Of a stretch of DNA of 64,000 nt, positions 16,700 through 25,739 are shown one piece after another. Each line of letters starts with the position of its first letter. Positions within the stretch are counted from its first letter, which is position 1. The DNA is from Rhizobium sp. L1K21. Lineage in GTDB: Bacteria > Pseudomonadota > Alphaproteobacteria > Rhizobiales > Rhizobiaceae. A program made the translations under genes and the position numbers. The DNA is taken from contig NZ_JAMXLE010000001.1 in assembly GCF_024055895.1 (NCBI RefSeq), forward strand, positions 2,410,698-2,474,697. The letters are read 5' to 3'. The notes beneath the pieces are model-generated. The model was not told the origin of the DNA, ran no database searches, and worked only from the letters and a program-made list of their open reading frames with translations.

Positions 16700-17314
16700 T
16701 CAGAACTTGAAGCCGAGACCCACATTGAAGACGTGCTGCTGAACCCGGTTGCTCGTTGGTATGCCGAGGACATTGATGTTTCCGGTCACGTGATTGAAGC
16801 GGTACTCGGCTCTAGCAAACACGTTTTCGGTGATTTTGACATCAGCACCTGCCCCAACCGTCCAGCCGTTGAGCGTACCCCTGTTGGTGATGCCAATATT
16901 GGTCACTTCAGCGCGCGTTCCGGTGTAACCGGCAGCACCGTAAATCAGGAAACTATCCACGGAATAGCCGAGGCGAGCGCGCACTGACCACATGGGGCCG
17001 AATTTCGCGCCGGTGGATTTGACCTTGGCGTAGTCATATCCGAAGTCACCTTCCAGGCCCGCAATCGTCGATGGTGCCAGCTCAAGATTATAGCCGGCAA
17101 AGGCACCGATACGTCCGCCGCTGTAGTTGCTCGACCCGGACGTGCCTAGAGCCGTTGAACGGCCATTTTGGGCAGAAAACCCGCCGTAAACACCGCCGTA
17201 GACCCCCTCCCAAGACGAAACTGGTGTCTCGCTGAGAATATTTCCATCTGCAGCCTGAGCCCCTGCGGCCGCAAACAGGACGGCTGCTGACATCGACGCA
17301 ATAACAAGTTTCAT
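16700..17314 (-). CDS. Outer membrane beta-barrel protein, Omp25/Omp31-like
   Basis: A 204-residue protein with a signal peptide (about 1-21, ending GAQA). A small beta-barrel of the rhizobial/Brucella Omp25/31 family follows, with WEGVYGGVYGGF at the start and ARAEYRFNHV near the end. The last residue is phenylalanine (GLGFKF), the usual signal for barrel assembly. Start MKLVIA is chosen because GGGAG lies five bases upstream. Role: surface or porin-like protein. It stands alone, flanked by terminators. Confidence 0.88.
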   Translation of the reverse strand: MKLVIASMSAAVLFAAAGAQAADGNILSETPVSSWEGVYGGVYGGFSAQNGRSTALGTSGSSNYSGGRIGAFAGYNLELAPSTIAGLEGDFGYDYAKVKSTGAKFGPMWSVRARLGYSVDSFLIYGAAGYTGTRAEVTNIGITNRGTLNGWTVGAGADVKITENVFARAEYRFNHVTGNINVLGIPTSNRVQQHVFNVGLGFKF

Positions 17315-17507
17315 GTTTGCTCCCACTCCATAATTTCCGAGATCTGACGGAGCGCGCGGACCGTGCGCTGCAGCCGTTGATCACCAAAAGATTGCAAAGT
17401 CGCAATATCCATGTGGGCAAGTCCTGTCGACAACAAAGCCAGATGCGCCCAAAATTGGACGATAACCATGATCCGGTTTCGATGGGATGAAATGGCTGTA
17501 GAGCAAC

Positions 17508-17535
17508 AAAAAAACCGGCCCTTTCGAGCCGGTTT
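17508..17535 (-). terminator. Intrinsic terminator of the acyl-CoA dehydrogenase/crotonase operon
   Basis: AAACCGGC and GCCGGTTT form an 8-bp stem with an 8-base loop. On the minus strand it is followed by seven T residues, a textbook Rho-independent terminator 30 bases after the crotonase stop. Confidence 0.85.
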
Positions 17536-17565
17536 CAAAATTCATCAATATGGCCTGAACAGGCC

Positions 17566-18327
17566 TTACTTCTTCCGGTTCATGAACGCCTGAAATGCCT
17601 GCATGGCTTCCGGGGATTTGAGCTGGTTGGCGAAGTGGTGGAGCTCGTCGTGCATGCGCGCATTGATATCGTCCACCGGCTTTTTCAGGAGCTTGCGAGA
17701 GATGGCCAGCGCATTCGGCGGCTTGGCGGCGAGATCATCCGCTGCCTTGAGGGTGACGGCTTCCAGCTCATCTTCGGAAACGACCTTCCAGATCAGGCCG
17801 GCATCACGGGCCTCTTCTGCGGTAAAGCCGATGCCAGCGGCAAACATGGCGAAGGCGCGCTGATGGCCCATGCTGGCGGGGCCGAGCAAGGAAGACGCAG
17901 CCTCCGGCACGAGTGCCAGATCGGTAAAGGGTGTGCGGAACTGAGAGCGCGGCGTTGCAAAGGTGAGATCGCAATGCAGGTTCATCGTGGTGCCGATGCC
18001 GATTGCCAGACCGTCAACACCGGACAAAAGCGGCTTTGCAAATTTTCCGAGTTCGAGAATGAAGCGGTTCACACCCTTGGCCTGCGAGGGTTCCATGGCG
18101 ATCGCCATGAAATCGTTCAGGTCGTTGCCGCTGGAGAAGCAGCCGGGAACGCCGAACATGACGACAACGCGGACATTGCTGTCCTTGTCGGCGTCGATGA
18201 GCGCATCGGCCATCCGGTCATACATGGCACGCGTCAGGGCGTTTTTCTTGTCCGGCCGGTTCATGCGGATCACGCGGACGCCCGGATGCGCCTCGGGGTT
18301 TTCAATCAGAATATGGTCTTCGCTCAT
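17566..18327 (-). CDS. Enoyl-CoA hydratase/isomerase family protein, probably isomerase-type
   Basis: A 253-residue crotonase-fold protein. The oxyanion-hole segments GCFSSGNDLNDF (about 62-73) and VDGLAIGIGTT are present. The position of the first catalytic glutamate of hydratases is threonine (T114), while a glutamate is kept in LVPEAASS (E142). That pattern is typical of delta3-delta2 enoyl-CoA isomerases rather than hydratases. Start MSEDH has GGAGG seven bases upstream. It follows the acyl-CoA dehydrogenase by 25 bases, so both act in fatty-acid beta-oxidation as one operon. Confidence 0.88.
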   Translation of the reverse strand: MSEDHILIENPEAHPGVRVIRMNRPDKKNALTRAMYDRMADALIDADKDSNVRVVVMFGVPGCFSSGNDLNDFMAIAMEPSQAKGVNRFILELGKFAKPLLSGVDGLAIGIGTTMNLHCDLTFATPRSQFRTPFTDLALVPEAASSLLGPASMGHQRAFAMFAAGIGFTAEEARDAGLIWKVVSEDELEAVTLKAADDLAAKPPNALAISRKLLKKPVDDINARMHDELHHFANQLKSPEAMQAFQAFMNRKK

Positions 18328-18352
18328 TTTGTCCTCCCTCAAACTCTCTTCT

Positions 18353-20134
18353 TCAGGCCAGAACCGCGCGGGCTGCGGCCAGTGCGTCTGAACCACCGAT
18401 GATGCGGTCCTTCAGCGCCGATGTTTCCGAAATCAGGTTTTCAGCGGCAAAGCGGCAGAGCGCGATGCGCTTTTCCTGCCCGCCATCATCCACGTCAGCC
18501 AGACCGCCCTTGGCGAGGTAAACGCCACAAAGTGTCAGACCAAAGAGACGCTGCAACGGCGTGGCACCGGCCAGCGCCTCAGCCATCTTGCCATCTGCCA
18601 GTGCTGAAAGCGTCCACTCGACGGCATCTTCCAGGTCCTGCAGAGAGGCATCGAGCTTGTCGGCCGTGTTGCCGAACCCTGGTTTGTTGGAGCCTCGCAC
18701 TTGCTCGGCAATCTCTTTCAGCTCGGCGATAAAACCGCGCACGTGTTCACCGCCGGATTGAGGCAGCTTGCGCCCTACCAGATCGACCGCCTGCACACCG
18801 TTGGTGCCTTCATAGATGGGCGCAATGCGCGCGTCGCGGTAATAGCGGGCGGCACCCGTTTCCTCCACGAAGCCCATGCCGCCATGGACCTGAATGCCTG
18901 TGGAGGCCACTTCCACGCCCATGTCGGTCGGGAAAGACTTGGCAATGGGGGTCAGAAGATTGGCGCGCTCCTGCCAGTATGTCTTTTCATCGCCCTCTGT
19001 GGAATTGGCCATGTCGATGGCAAATGCGGTAATATAGGTGATGGCGCGTGAGCCCTGAACCTGCGCCTTCATGGTCAGCAGCATGCGGGCAACGTCGGGG
19101 TGTTCAATGATCGGGCTCATGCCCTCGCCCGTCCAGCCGGGCGCCCGGCCCTGCAGGCGCTCCTTGGCATATTCGATGGCTTTCTGTGTTGCCGCATCGC
19201 CGATGCCAACGCCCTGCAGGCCGACATCCAGACGCATATTGTTCATCATCGTGAACATGGCGGCCAGGCCCTTGTTTTCCTCACCCACGAGCCAGCCGAT
19301 GGCACCCGGCTCGTCGCCATATTTGCCGTCACCATAAATCATGGTGCAGGTGGGCGAGCCGTGAATGCCGAGCTTTTCTTCCAGGGAGTGGCAGAAGAAG
19401 TCGTTGCGCGCGCCAAGCGAGCCATCCTCATTGACGAGAAATTTCGGCACGAGGAACAGCGAAATGCCGCGTGACCCGGCAGGCGCGCCGGGCAATTTCG
19501 CCAGCACAAGATGAACGACGTTGTCGGTGAAATCGTGATCGCCGTAAGTGATGAAAATCTTCTGGCCGAAAATCCGGTATGTCCCGTCAGCCCGCGGCTC
19601 GGCGCGCGACTTCATCACGCCAAGGTCTGTGCCTGCGCCCGGTTCGGTGAGCGCCATGGCACCCATCCACTGACCCGAAATCATATTGGGGAGATATTTT
19701 TCTTTCAGTTCGGGAGAGGCATGTGCATTGATTGCCTCGATCGCACCGATTGTCAGGCCCGGACCGACGGCAAAGCCCAGCGTGCATGCGCTCCAGAGTT
19801 CAAAGGTCGCTGCACCGATGGACCAAGGAAGTTCCTGACCGCCATATTCGGCCGGTGCGGCCACCGAATTCCAACCACCTTCTGACCAGCTTTTATAAAG
19901 CTTTGGCCAGCCATCCGGGGTCTTCACGGATCCATCGACAAGGCGGGCGCCCTGCTTGTCGCCAATCTCGGCGAGCGGGGCCATTTCCTCGGTTGCAAAA
20001 CGGCCTGCCTCGGTGATGATGGCGTCCAGAAGATCCTCGCTCAGATCGCCCATCAGACCCTTGTCCATGGCGTCCTTGAGGCCGGCGACGTGTTTCAGCG
20101 TGAAAATGATATCTTCGACAGGGGCCTTATACAT
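18353..20134 (-). CDS. Acyl-CoA dehydrogenase (long form with C-terminal extension)
   Basis: A 593-residue FAD-dependent acyl-CoA dehydrogenase, the first oxidation step of beta-oxidation. It has the N-terminal alpha domain, MALTEPGAGTDLG in the middle, IYEGTNGVQAVDLVGRKL with the catalytic glutamate, and a C-terminal DUF-type extension, as in other ~590-residue members. MYKAPVEDIIFTLKHVAG is the usual family start; the frame runs 24 codons further up. It is first in a two-gene operon with the crotonase. A palindromic site lies about 90 bp upstream. Confidence 0.93.
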   Translation of the reverse strand: MYKAPVEDIIFTLKHVAGLKDAMDKGLMGDLSEDLLDAIITEAGRFATEEMAPLAEIGDKQGARLVDGSVKTPDGWPKLYKSWSEGGWNSVAAPAEYGGQELPWSIGAATFELWSACTLGFAVGPGLTIGAIEAINAHASPELKEKYLPNMISGQWMGAMALTEPGAGTDLGVMKSRAEPRADGTYRIFGQKIFITYGDHDFTDNVVHLVLAKLPGAPAGSRGISLFLVPKFLVNEDGSLGARNDFFCHSLEEKLGIHGSPTCTMIYGDGKYGDEPGAIGWLVGEENKGLAAMFTMMNNMRLDVGLQGVGIGDAATQKAIEYAKERLQGRAPGWTGEGMSPIIEHPDVARMLLTMKAQVQGSRAITYITAFAIDMANSTEGDEKTYWQERANLLTPIAKSFPTDMGVEVASTGIQVHGGMGFVEETGAARYYRDARIAPIYEGTNGVQAVDLVGRKLPQSGGEHVRGFIAELKEIAEQVRGSNKPGFGNTADKLDASLQDLEDAVEWTLSALADGKMAEALAGATPLQRLFGLTLCGVYLAKGGLADVDDGGQEKRIALCRFAAENLISETSALKDRIIGGSDALAAARAVLA

Positions 20135-20218
20135 AAGACGAAATTCTCCCGTTTTAAGCCATTCAATGAATGCTCTCTCAGCGGCTTCAAGAGCCTGCTT
20201 CTCCACCTTCGAGAGCTA

Positions 20219-20242
20219 ATTTATTTTTACGTAAACGTCAAC
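20219..20242 (-). promoter_or_regulatory. Palindromic operator candidate upstream of acyl-CoA dehydrogenase
   Basis: On the minus strand GTTGACG is followed by TTTACGTAAA, a perfect 10-bp palindrome (20226-20235), and an AT run. It resembles binding sites recalled for MerR-type LiuR regulators of acyl-CoA catabolism in proteobacteria. TTGACG could also be the -35 element. Confidence 0.4.
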
Positions 20243-20393
20243 ACATGCATCAGAGCAACAGACTACCCCGAAAGACCGTTTCGATTTTGCAGAATGCAGA
20301 TGGCAGTTTCACGAAAGCAAGCTTCGGGAAATCCCCTCGCCTTAACGTGCGTCACGACCACACGGATGCGAAGCAGCAAACTGTTAACCATAG

Positions 20394-20414
20394 AAAACTA
20401 TATTATCCAGCAGA
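20394..20414 (+). promoter_or_regulatory. TTAACCAT half-site and -10-like TATATT before the conserved hypothetical
   Basis: TTAACCAT at 20394-20401 is the known single CtrA-type half-site. TATATT at about 20409 could be a -10. They lie just upstream of the chosen start at 20428, which argues against the longer upstream start. Confidence 0.3.
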
Positions 20415-20427
20415 GACATCAGCTTCC

Positions 20428-21048
20428 ATGCTCGAAATGACGAAGTTCAGATATTACGCGAAAAAGTCGACCAGCAAAGCACTCGTGCCTACGAGAGCCG
20501 TTCATTCGAATTTTTTGCGCACTGGCCGTATCGAGCGCTGGAAAGAAGACTGGCTAGAGGAAGAGAAACGTTATCTCACCTATGAAGAGGTGGCCGAGCG
20601 CACCGGCAAACGGTTGGAAAGTGCCGGGGTCAAGACCCATGAGCGGCTCAATAACTTCCATTACGATATCCGTTTTCCCAAGCTGATCTTTCACAAGACC
20701 CTGCCTGCGGCCCCGCATCTGGGCTATGTTCACGTGACCGCCTCGAAGACCAGTTTTGCAGAGCATGAGAATGTGAACTGGGGCTTTTACATCGCAAACT
20801 TTGCCGCGGAGATTACCGGTGACGAGCGCTTTTTCAGCCATGTCGACCCGCGTTATTCGCGCATGTATTTTGCCGTTGCCATGAAAATGGAAGGCGAAGG
20901 CGAGACACGGCGGCTGACGATCAATCGTGAAATCCGCGACAACGGGCTTCTGTTTCGAACCGGCAACCCCATGTCGGCATTCAAGAATGTGCTTCTGCTG
21001 GGCGCAAAGACCGCGGATTTGCGCAGGATCATTCAGGCGATTGCCTGA
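20428..21048 (+). CDS. Conserved hypothetical protein (resembles DUF6656 family)
   Basis: About 206 residues, soluble, without signal peptide or membrane segment. It begins MLEMTKFRYYAKK and contains WKEDWLEEEKRYLTYEEVAERTGKRLE, then a mixed alpha/beta region with HLGYVHVTASKTSFAEHENVNWGFY. I recall this as a family confined to Hyphomicrobiales (DUF6656), of unknown function. The frame is open up to 20170, but the upstream part is AT-rich and contains promoter-like sequence, so the ATG at 20428 (or 20437) is preferred. It precedes Sua5 by about 100 bases. Confidence 0.7.
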   Translation: MLEMTKFRYYAKKSTSKALVPTRAVHSNFLRTGRIERWKEDWLEEEKRYLTYEEVAERTGKRLESAGVKTHERLNNFHYDIRFPKLIFHKTLPAAPHLGYVHVTASKTSFAEHENVNWGFYIANFAAEITGDERFFSHVDPRYSRMYFAVAMKMEGEGETRRLTINREIRDNGLLFRTGNPMSAFKNVLLLGAKTADLRRIIQAIA

Positions 21049-21151
21049 ACCTGCTGCGCGCGCCATTGAGCACCAATCGATCAATGCTGCTCCGAATCCC
21101 GTTGAATTTCTGACCGTTCTGGCGATAAGAGACGTCGCAGAAGGATGGCAA

Positions 21152-22123
21152 ATGGCTGCGATACTGGACACATCGGCAAATCTGGATGATGCACTCGCCC
21201 GTGCACTTGACGAACTGGCGCGCGGCGAGCCGGTCGCGATACCGACCGAAACCGTTTATGGGCTCGCTGCCGATGCGACGAACCCGAAGGCCATTGCGCG
21301 TATCTACGAGATCAAGGGCAGGCCGCGCTTCAACCCGCTGATCTGCCATGTGGCGGATATGGAGATGGCTGAGCGCTATGCGGAATTTTCGCCGCTGGCG
21401 GTGCGCCTCGGCAAAGCCTTCTGGCCCGGCCCGCTGACGCTGGTGTTACCAGCCAGGGAAAACGGCGTGCATGAACTGGCCACAGCCGGGCTGACGACTG
21501 TCGGTATACGCGTGCCGCGCAGCATTGCGGGCGAGCTCATCGCGCGCTACGGCAAACCACTTGCCGCACCTTCGGCCAACACATCCGGCAAGATCAGCCC
21601 CACCAGCGCGCAACATGTGGCCGACGATCTGGGCAGCAAGCTCGGCGTTATTCTGGATGCGGGCGACTGCGGTGTTGGCGTCGAATCGACCATCATCAAG
21701 GTTGAAGGAGACCGGCTCATCCTGCTCCGTCCCGGCGGGGTTGCCGTGGAAGACATAGAAACAGCGACAGGCTGCACGGTGGAGCGCGGGGCCGACCACG
21801 CCGCCGCCATCGAAGCGCCGGGCATGCTCGCCTCGCATTACGCACCGGGTGCTGCAATGCGGCTTGCGGCAGACCGGGTGAATGCCGGTGAGGCCTTGAT
21901 CAATTTCGGCGGCCAGGCGATTGACAATGCTGGTGAGGCCACTTTCTCTTTCGACCTCAGCCCGTCTGGCGACCTGCGCGAGGCCGCGGCCAATCTGTTT
22001 TCGATGATGAAGCAGGCCGATGCGACCGGCGCCAAAACCATTGCCGTTGCGCCCATTCCGATGGCAGGATTGGGCGAAGCTATTAACGACCGCCTTATGC
22101 GGGCTGCTGCACCGCGGCCTTGA
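21152..22123 (+). CDS. L-threonylcarbamoyladenylate synthase (Sua5/YwlC/YrdC)
   Basis: A 323-residue enzyme that makes threonylcarbamoyl-AMP for the t6A37 modification of ANN-decoding tRNAs. The YrdC domain has IPTETVYGLAADATN near 30, KGRPRFNPL near 55 and APSANTSGKISPT near 140. A C-terminal Sua5 domain begins at about GMLASHYAPGA (near 225), so this is the long Sua5 form rather than the short TsaC. ATG at 21152 has AAGGA upstream. The next gene begins 22 bases later, so co-transcription with the FAD-linked dehydrogenase is likely. Confidence 0.93.
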   Translation: MAAILDTSANLDDALARALDELARGEPVAIPTETVYGLAADATNPKAIARIYEIKGRPRFNPLICHVADMEMAERYAEFSPLAVRLGKAFWPGPLTLVLPARENGVHELATAGLTTVGIRVPRSIAGELIARYGKPLAAPSANTSGKISPTSAQHVADDLGSKLGVILDAGDCGVGVESTIIKVEGDRLILLRPGGVAVEDIETATGCTVERGADHAAAIEAPGMLASHYAPGAAMRLAADRVNAGEALINFGGQAIDNAGEATFSFDLSPSGDLREAAANLFSMMKQADATGAKTIAVAPIPMAGLGEAINDRLMRAAAPRP

Positions 22124-22144
22124 ACGCACTTTGAAAGGAAGACC

Positions 22145-23572
22145 ATGACTGCGCCTTTGAGCGAAGAGTTGATTGCCCGCTTTTCCGCCATTGTCGGAGA
22201 GACGCATGCCTTTCAGGCCGAAGCCGATATTGCGCGCTATCTGGTCGAGGGACGCGGGCTTTACCATGGCAAGACTCCACTGGTTTTAAAACCGGGCTCG
22301 ACACAGGAAGTGTCCGACATCCTGAAGCTGGCGAGCGAAACCAAGACGCCCATTGTGCCGGTCAGTGGCGGAACGGGTCTCGTGGGCGGGCAGGTGCCGC
22401 GTGATACGGGTACGGATATTGTCGTTTCGCTGGAACGGATGAACCGTGTTCGCGATATCGATCCGGTTGCCAATGTGATTGCCGTTGATGGCGGCTGCAT
22501 TCTTCAAGATGTGCAGGCTGCCGCTGAAAAGATAGATCGCCTCTTTCCGCTATCACTTGGCTCGGAAGGGTCTTGCCGGGTGGCGGGCAATCTGGCCACC
22601 AATGCCGGCGGCACGGCGGTGCTTGCCTATGGCAACATGCGGCATCTGTGCCTGGGGCTCGAAGTGGTGCTGCCGACCGGCGAAGTCTGGGACGGCATGC
22701 GGCGGCTGAAAAAGGACAATACGGGCTACGACCTGCGCGACCTCTTTATCGGCGCGGAAGGCACGCTCGGCATTATCACCGGCGCAGTGCTGCGGCTCTT
22801 TCCGCGACCGCTCGGCCATCAGGTCGGGCTTGCGGGTTTGGCGTCGTCGGAAGATGCACTGAAGCTGTTCGAACTTGCCTCGCGCCTGTGCGGCACCGCG
22901 CTCACCGGCTTTGAACTGATGGCGCGGGTGGGCATGGAATTCACCGTCAAGCATACGCCGGGCGCACGCGATCCGCTGGAAGGAACGCATAACTGGTATG
23001 TGCTGGTCGATATCTCGTCATCCGATTCTGCCGAAACGGCGGAGCGGATGATGCAGGCCGTTTTGGAGAAAGCCTTTGAGGATGGTCTGATCGAAGATGC
23101 AACCATTGCCGCCTCCGAGGCGCAGGCCAAAGCCATCTGGCATATGCGCGAATCCATGTCCGATGCGCAGAAGCCGGAGGGCGGGTCGATCAAGCACGAT
23201 GTTTCCGTGCCGGTCTCTTCCATCCCCGCCTTCATGAAAGAGGCTGACGCCGCCGTGCTGGACATGGTGCCGGGCGCGCGCATTTGCGCCTTCGGACACA
23301 TGGGTGACGGCAATATCCATTACAATATCTCGCAGCCAGTGGGTGCCGACAAGCAAGCCTTTCTCGACCTCTGGCACGAGATGAACCATCGCGTGCATGC
23401 AATCGTGATGTCCTATGGCGGGTCGATATCGGCCGAGCACGGGATCGGTCAATTGAAACGCGACGAACTGGCCGCCATCCGCAGCGATATCGAGATGGAC
23501 CTCATGCGCCGGGTGAAGCGTTCATTCGATCCGGCCAACATCATGAACCCCGGCAAGGTGGTCATCCCGTGA
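22145..23572 (+). CDS. FAD-linked D-2-hydroxyacid dehydrogenase (GlcD/DLD/D2HGDH family)
   Basis: A 475-residue flavoprotein with a PCMH-type FAD domain (PVSGGTGLVGGQVP near 75, GSEGSCRVAGNLATNAGG near 140). An FAD-oxidase C-terminal domain has GHMGDGNIHYNI (His metal ligands) and SAEHGIGQLKR. Such enzymes oxidise D-lactate, D-2-hydroxyglutarate or glycolate and pass electrons to the respiratory chain or ETF. The exact substrate is not decidable. It overlaps the following regulator by four bases (GTGA). Confidence 0.9.
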   Translation: MTAPLSEELIARFSAIVGETHAFQAEADIARYLVEGRGLYHGKTPLVLKPGSTQEVSDILKLASETKTPIVPVSGGTGLVGGQVPRDTGTDIVVSLERMNRVRDIDPVANVIAVDGGCILQDVQAAAEKIDRLFPLSLGSEGSCRVAGNLATNAGGTAVLAYGNMRHLCLGLEVVLPTGEVWDGMRRLKKDNTGYDLRDLFIGAEGTLGIITGAVLRLFPRPLGHQVGLAGLASSEDALKLFELASRLCGTALTGFELMARVGMEFTVKHTPGARDPLEGTHNWYVLVDISSSDSAETAERMMQAVLEKAFEDGLIEDATIAASEAQAKAIWHMRESMSDAQKPEGGSIKHDVSVPVSSIPAFMKEADAAVLDMVPGARICAFGHMGDGNIHYNISQPVGADKQAFLDLWHEMNHRVHAIVMSYGGSISAEHGIGQLKRDELAAIRSDIEMDLMRRVKRSFDPANIMNPGKVVIP

Positions 23573-23928
23573 ACACGGTTCGCTTCAAGCTGCGACTGGA
23601 ACTGCCGGGCAAGCATCCGCTTGGCCCTGGCAAGGCGCAGCTTTTGAAGCTCATTCAAGAGCATGGCTCCATCAGCGCGGCAGGCAGCGCCATGAACATG
23701 TCCTACCGTCGTGCCTGGATGCTGGTGGACGAGCTAAACGCCATGTTTTTAGAAGATGCGGTGGCCAAGAAAACGGGCGGCAAGCATGGCGGCGGTGCAG
23801 AGCTGACGGAATTTGGTGCAACACTTCTTGCCCGCTATGAGGCGATGGAAGCCAAGAGCCGTGCGGCGATTGATGACGATCTTAAGTGGCTGTCGGACAA
23901 TGCGCGTCCGCCCGAGACGGAAGCCTGA
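23569..23928 (+). CDS. ModE-like molybdate-responsive regulator, DNA-binding domain only
   Basis: A 119-residue winged-helix protein: LGPGKAQLLKLIQEHGSISAAGSAMNMSYRRAWMLVDELN is the ModE N-terminal domain. The C-terminal Mop/TOBE molybdate-binding domains of full ModE (about 260 residues) are absent. It starts with GTG overlapping the upstream stop and is convergent with modCBA, whose stop is at the adjacent base (23929). It probably binds the operator at 26541-26564. How it would sense molybdate without the Mop domain is unknown. Confidence 0.87.
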   Translation: MNTVRFKLRLELPGKHPLGPGKAQLLKLIQEHGSISAAGSAMNMSYRRAWMLVDELNAMFLEDAVAKKTGGKHGGGAELTEFGATLLARYEAMEAKSRAAIDDDLKWLSDNARPPETEA

Positions 23929-25014
23929 TTAACCGTGCCTGTGAAACAGGCCCTGTCTGCCGATGGCGACGGCCTTGAAGAGCAGAAAAATCTCGACGCC
24001 CGGTTGCAGCGCCATGGCCTCAGCCGAACGGGATGTGATGCGCGACAATATGCGCTCACCGCCGCAATTGATGATAATCTCCGTTTCGCCGCCCTCTGAA
24101 CGGATTGTTTCGACCCGACCGGAGAGCCTGTTCAGCGCCGAAATCTGTTCGGGCACCTGCCGTGTCAGTGTGATCTCGGTTGCCGGAATGTGGACACGGA
24201 CAGTATCGCCCACCTCCGCATCTGCCATACGCAGATAGAGGGTTCCGGCGGCTGAGTTGGCCTTCATCAAACCTTCGTCGGCAAAAATCTCTTCAATGCG
24301 CGCCTGAAGGAAACTGCCGGCGGGGATGGTGGCGGGAAGCGTTGCCTGACTGCCAAGCACCTCTGCCGGATTGCCGCTGGCGATGATTTTTCCGTTTTCG
24401 ATGGCGATGACGTTTGTTGCAAGCCGCGCCACCTCCTCCATCAGGTGGCTGACATAGAGGACGGGAATACCGGTCTCGTCGCGAATATATTCCAAATGCG
24501 GGAAGATCTCCGCCTTGCGGGCGGGGTCAAGCGCGGAAAGCGGCTCGTCCATGATCAGAAGGTCCGGCGCGGAAAAGAGGGCGCGACCGATGGCCACGCG
24601 GCTCTTTTCGCCGCCGGAGAGCTTATCCGGCCTGCGATCCAGAAGATGCCGAATGCCGAGCAGGTCGATCAGGTCGGCATCGCGTTTCTCGTTGGCCGGC
24701 ACTTTCTTGAAGCGGCGGGCATAGGTGAGATTCTGACGGACGGTCATCTGAGGAAAGAGACGCCCCTCCTGAAACACATAGCCGATATTGCGTTTATGCG
24801 GCGGCACCCAAAGCCCCTTGCCCGTGTCGAGCCAAGACGTCGCGCCGAATTTTATCTCTCCCTCGTCCGGGCGAACGAGGCCCGCGACAATGTTGGCAAG
24901 TGTTGTCTTGCCCGAGCCGGACGGGCCTATCAGCGCCGTGAGGCCGCTTTCGATGGTGAAGGCGGCATGCAGTTTAAAATTGCCCTGACGATGGGAAACG
25001 GCAACATCCAGCAT
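23929..25014 (-). CDS. modC: Molybdate ABC transporter ATP-binding protein
   Basis: A 361-residue ABC ATPase: Walker A GPSGSGKTTL near 33, signature LSGGEKSRVAIGRAL near 130, Walker B LLIMDEPLSALD near 155, then a C-terminal Mop/TOBE domain (about 290-352) that binds molybdate in ModC proteins. It energises high-affinity molybdate uptake. Its start shares one base with the modB stop (TGATG), so the two are translationally coupled. Last gene of modABC. Confidence 0.95.
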   Translation of the reverse strand: MLDVAVSHRQGNFKLHAAFTIESGLTALIGPSGSGKTTLANIVAGLVRPDEGEIKFGATSWLDTGKGLWVPPHKRNIGYVFQEGRLFPQMTVRQNLTYARRFKKVPANEKRDADLIDLLGIRHLLDRRPDKLSGGEKSRVAIGRALFSAPDLLIMDEPLSALDPARKAEIFPHLEYIRDETGIPVLYVSHLMEEVARLATNVIAIENGKIIASGNPAEVLGSQATLPATIPAGSFLQARIEEIFADEGLMKANSAAGTLYLRMADAEVGDTVRVHIPATEITLTRQVPEQISALNRLSGRVETIRSEGGETEIIINCGGERILSRITSRSAEAMALQPGVEIFLLFKAVAIGRQGLFHRHG

Positions 25015-25709
25015 CAGGCAGCGCTCCCGATGCGTTTTGCCGTGCGACGCGCCAGCGCTTCGGAGGCAATGAGGGCTGCAAAGGAGATGAGGATGGCAAG
25101 CAGTGTCAGGCGTGCCGCACCGGCGTCGCCGCCTGGAACCTGCGTATAGGCGTAGATCGCTGAGGCCAGCGTCTCAGTTTCACCGGGGATTGCGGAGACG
25201 AAGGTGATCGTCGCGCCAAATTCGCCGATCGCCTTGGCGAAGGCCAGGATTGCCCCAGTGACAATGCCGGGCAGCGCCAGAGGCAGAGTGACGGTGAAGA
25301 AAATGCTCAAACGGCTCGCGCCGAGTGTGGCTGCTGCATCTTCGAGCCGCTGATCCACGGCCTCAATGGACAGGCGGATGGCCCGCACCATGAGCGGAAA
25401 GCCCATGACGGCGGCGGCAAGGGCTGCGCCCGTCCAGCGGAAGGAAAAGACAAGACCAAAGGCATTGTCGAGGAAGGCACCCAGAAAACCCTTGCGGCCA
25501 AAGGCGATCAACAGCAGATAACCGGTCACCACTGGCGGCAGGATGAGCGGCAGGTGGACCAAGCCGTTCAGTAGGGTCTTGCCGGGAAATTCCTTGCGCG
25601 CCAGAAGCCAGGAGACCGCGATGCCGACGGGAAGACTGAAGATGACTGCGACCACAGCCACTTTGAGGCTGATGGCGAGTGCCGTCCAGTCTTCCGGTTG
25701 AAATTCCAT
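25014..25709 (-). CDS. modB: Molybdate ABC transporter permease
   Basis: A 231-residue inner-membrane protein with five or six hydrophobic segments and the cytoplasmic EAA-type loop EFGATITFVSAIPGETETLASAIY contacted by ModC. The ATG at 25709 (MEFQPEDW) is preferred over a TTG two codons upstream. It lies 30 bases after modA and overlaps modC. Role: molybdate passage across the inner membrane. Confidence 0.95.
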   Translation of the reverse strand: MEFQPEDWTALAISLKVAVVAVIFSLPVGIAVSWLLARKEFPGKTLLNGLVHLPLILPPVVTGYLLLIAFGRKGFLGAFLDNAFGLVFSFRWTGAALAAAVMGFPLMVRAIRLSIEAVDQRLEDAAATLGASRLSIFFTVTLPLALPGIVTGAILAFAKAIGEFGATITFVSAIPGETETLASAIYAYTQVPGGDAGAARLTLLAILISFAALIASEALARRTAKRIGSAA

Positions 25710-25739
25710 ACGCAATGCTCAGTTCAAGTGCTTGTCGGC

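Noticed and set aside
20170-20427. N-terminal extension of the conserved hypothetical at 20.4 kb
   Set aside because: AT-rich, promoter-like elements inside it, and poor coding character; a start at 20428 or 20437 is more likely.
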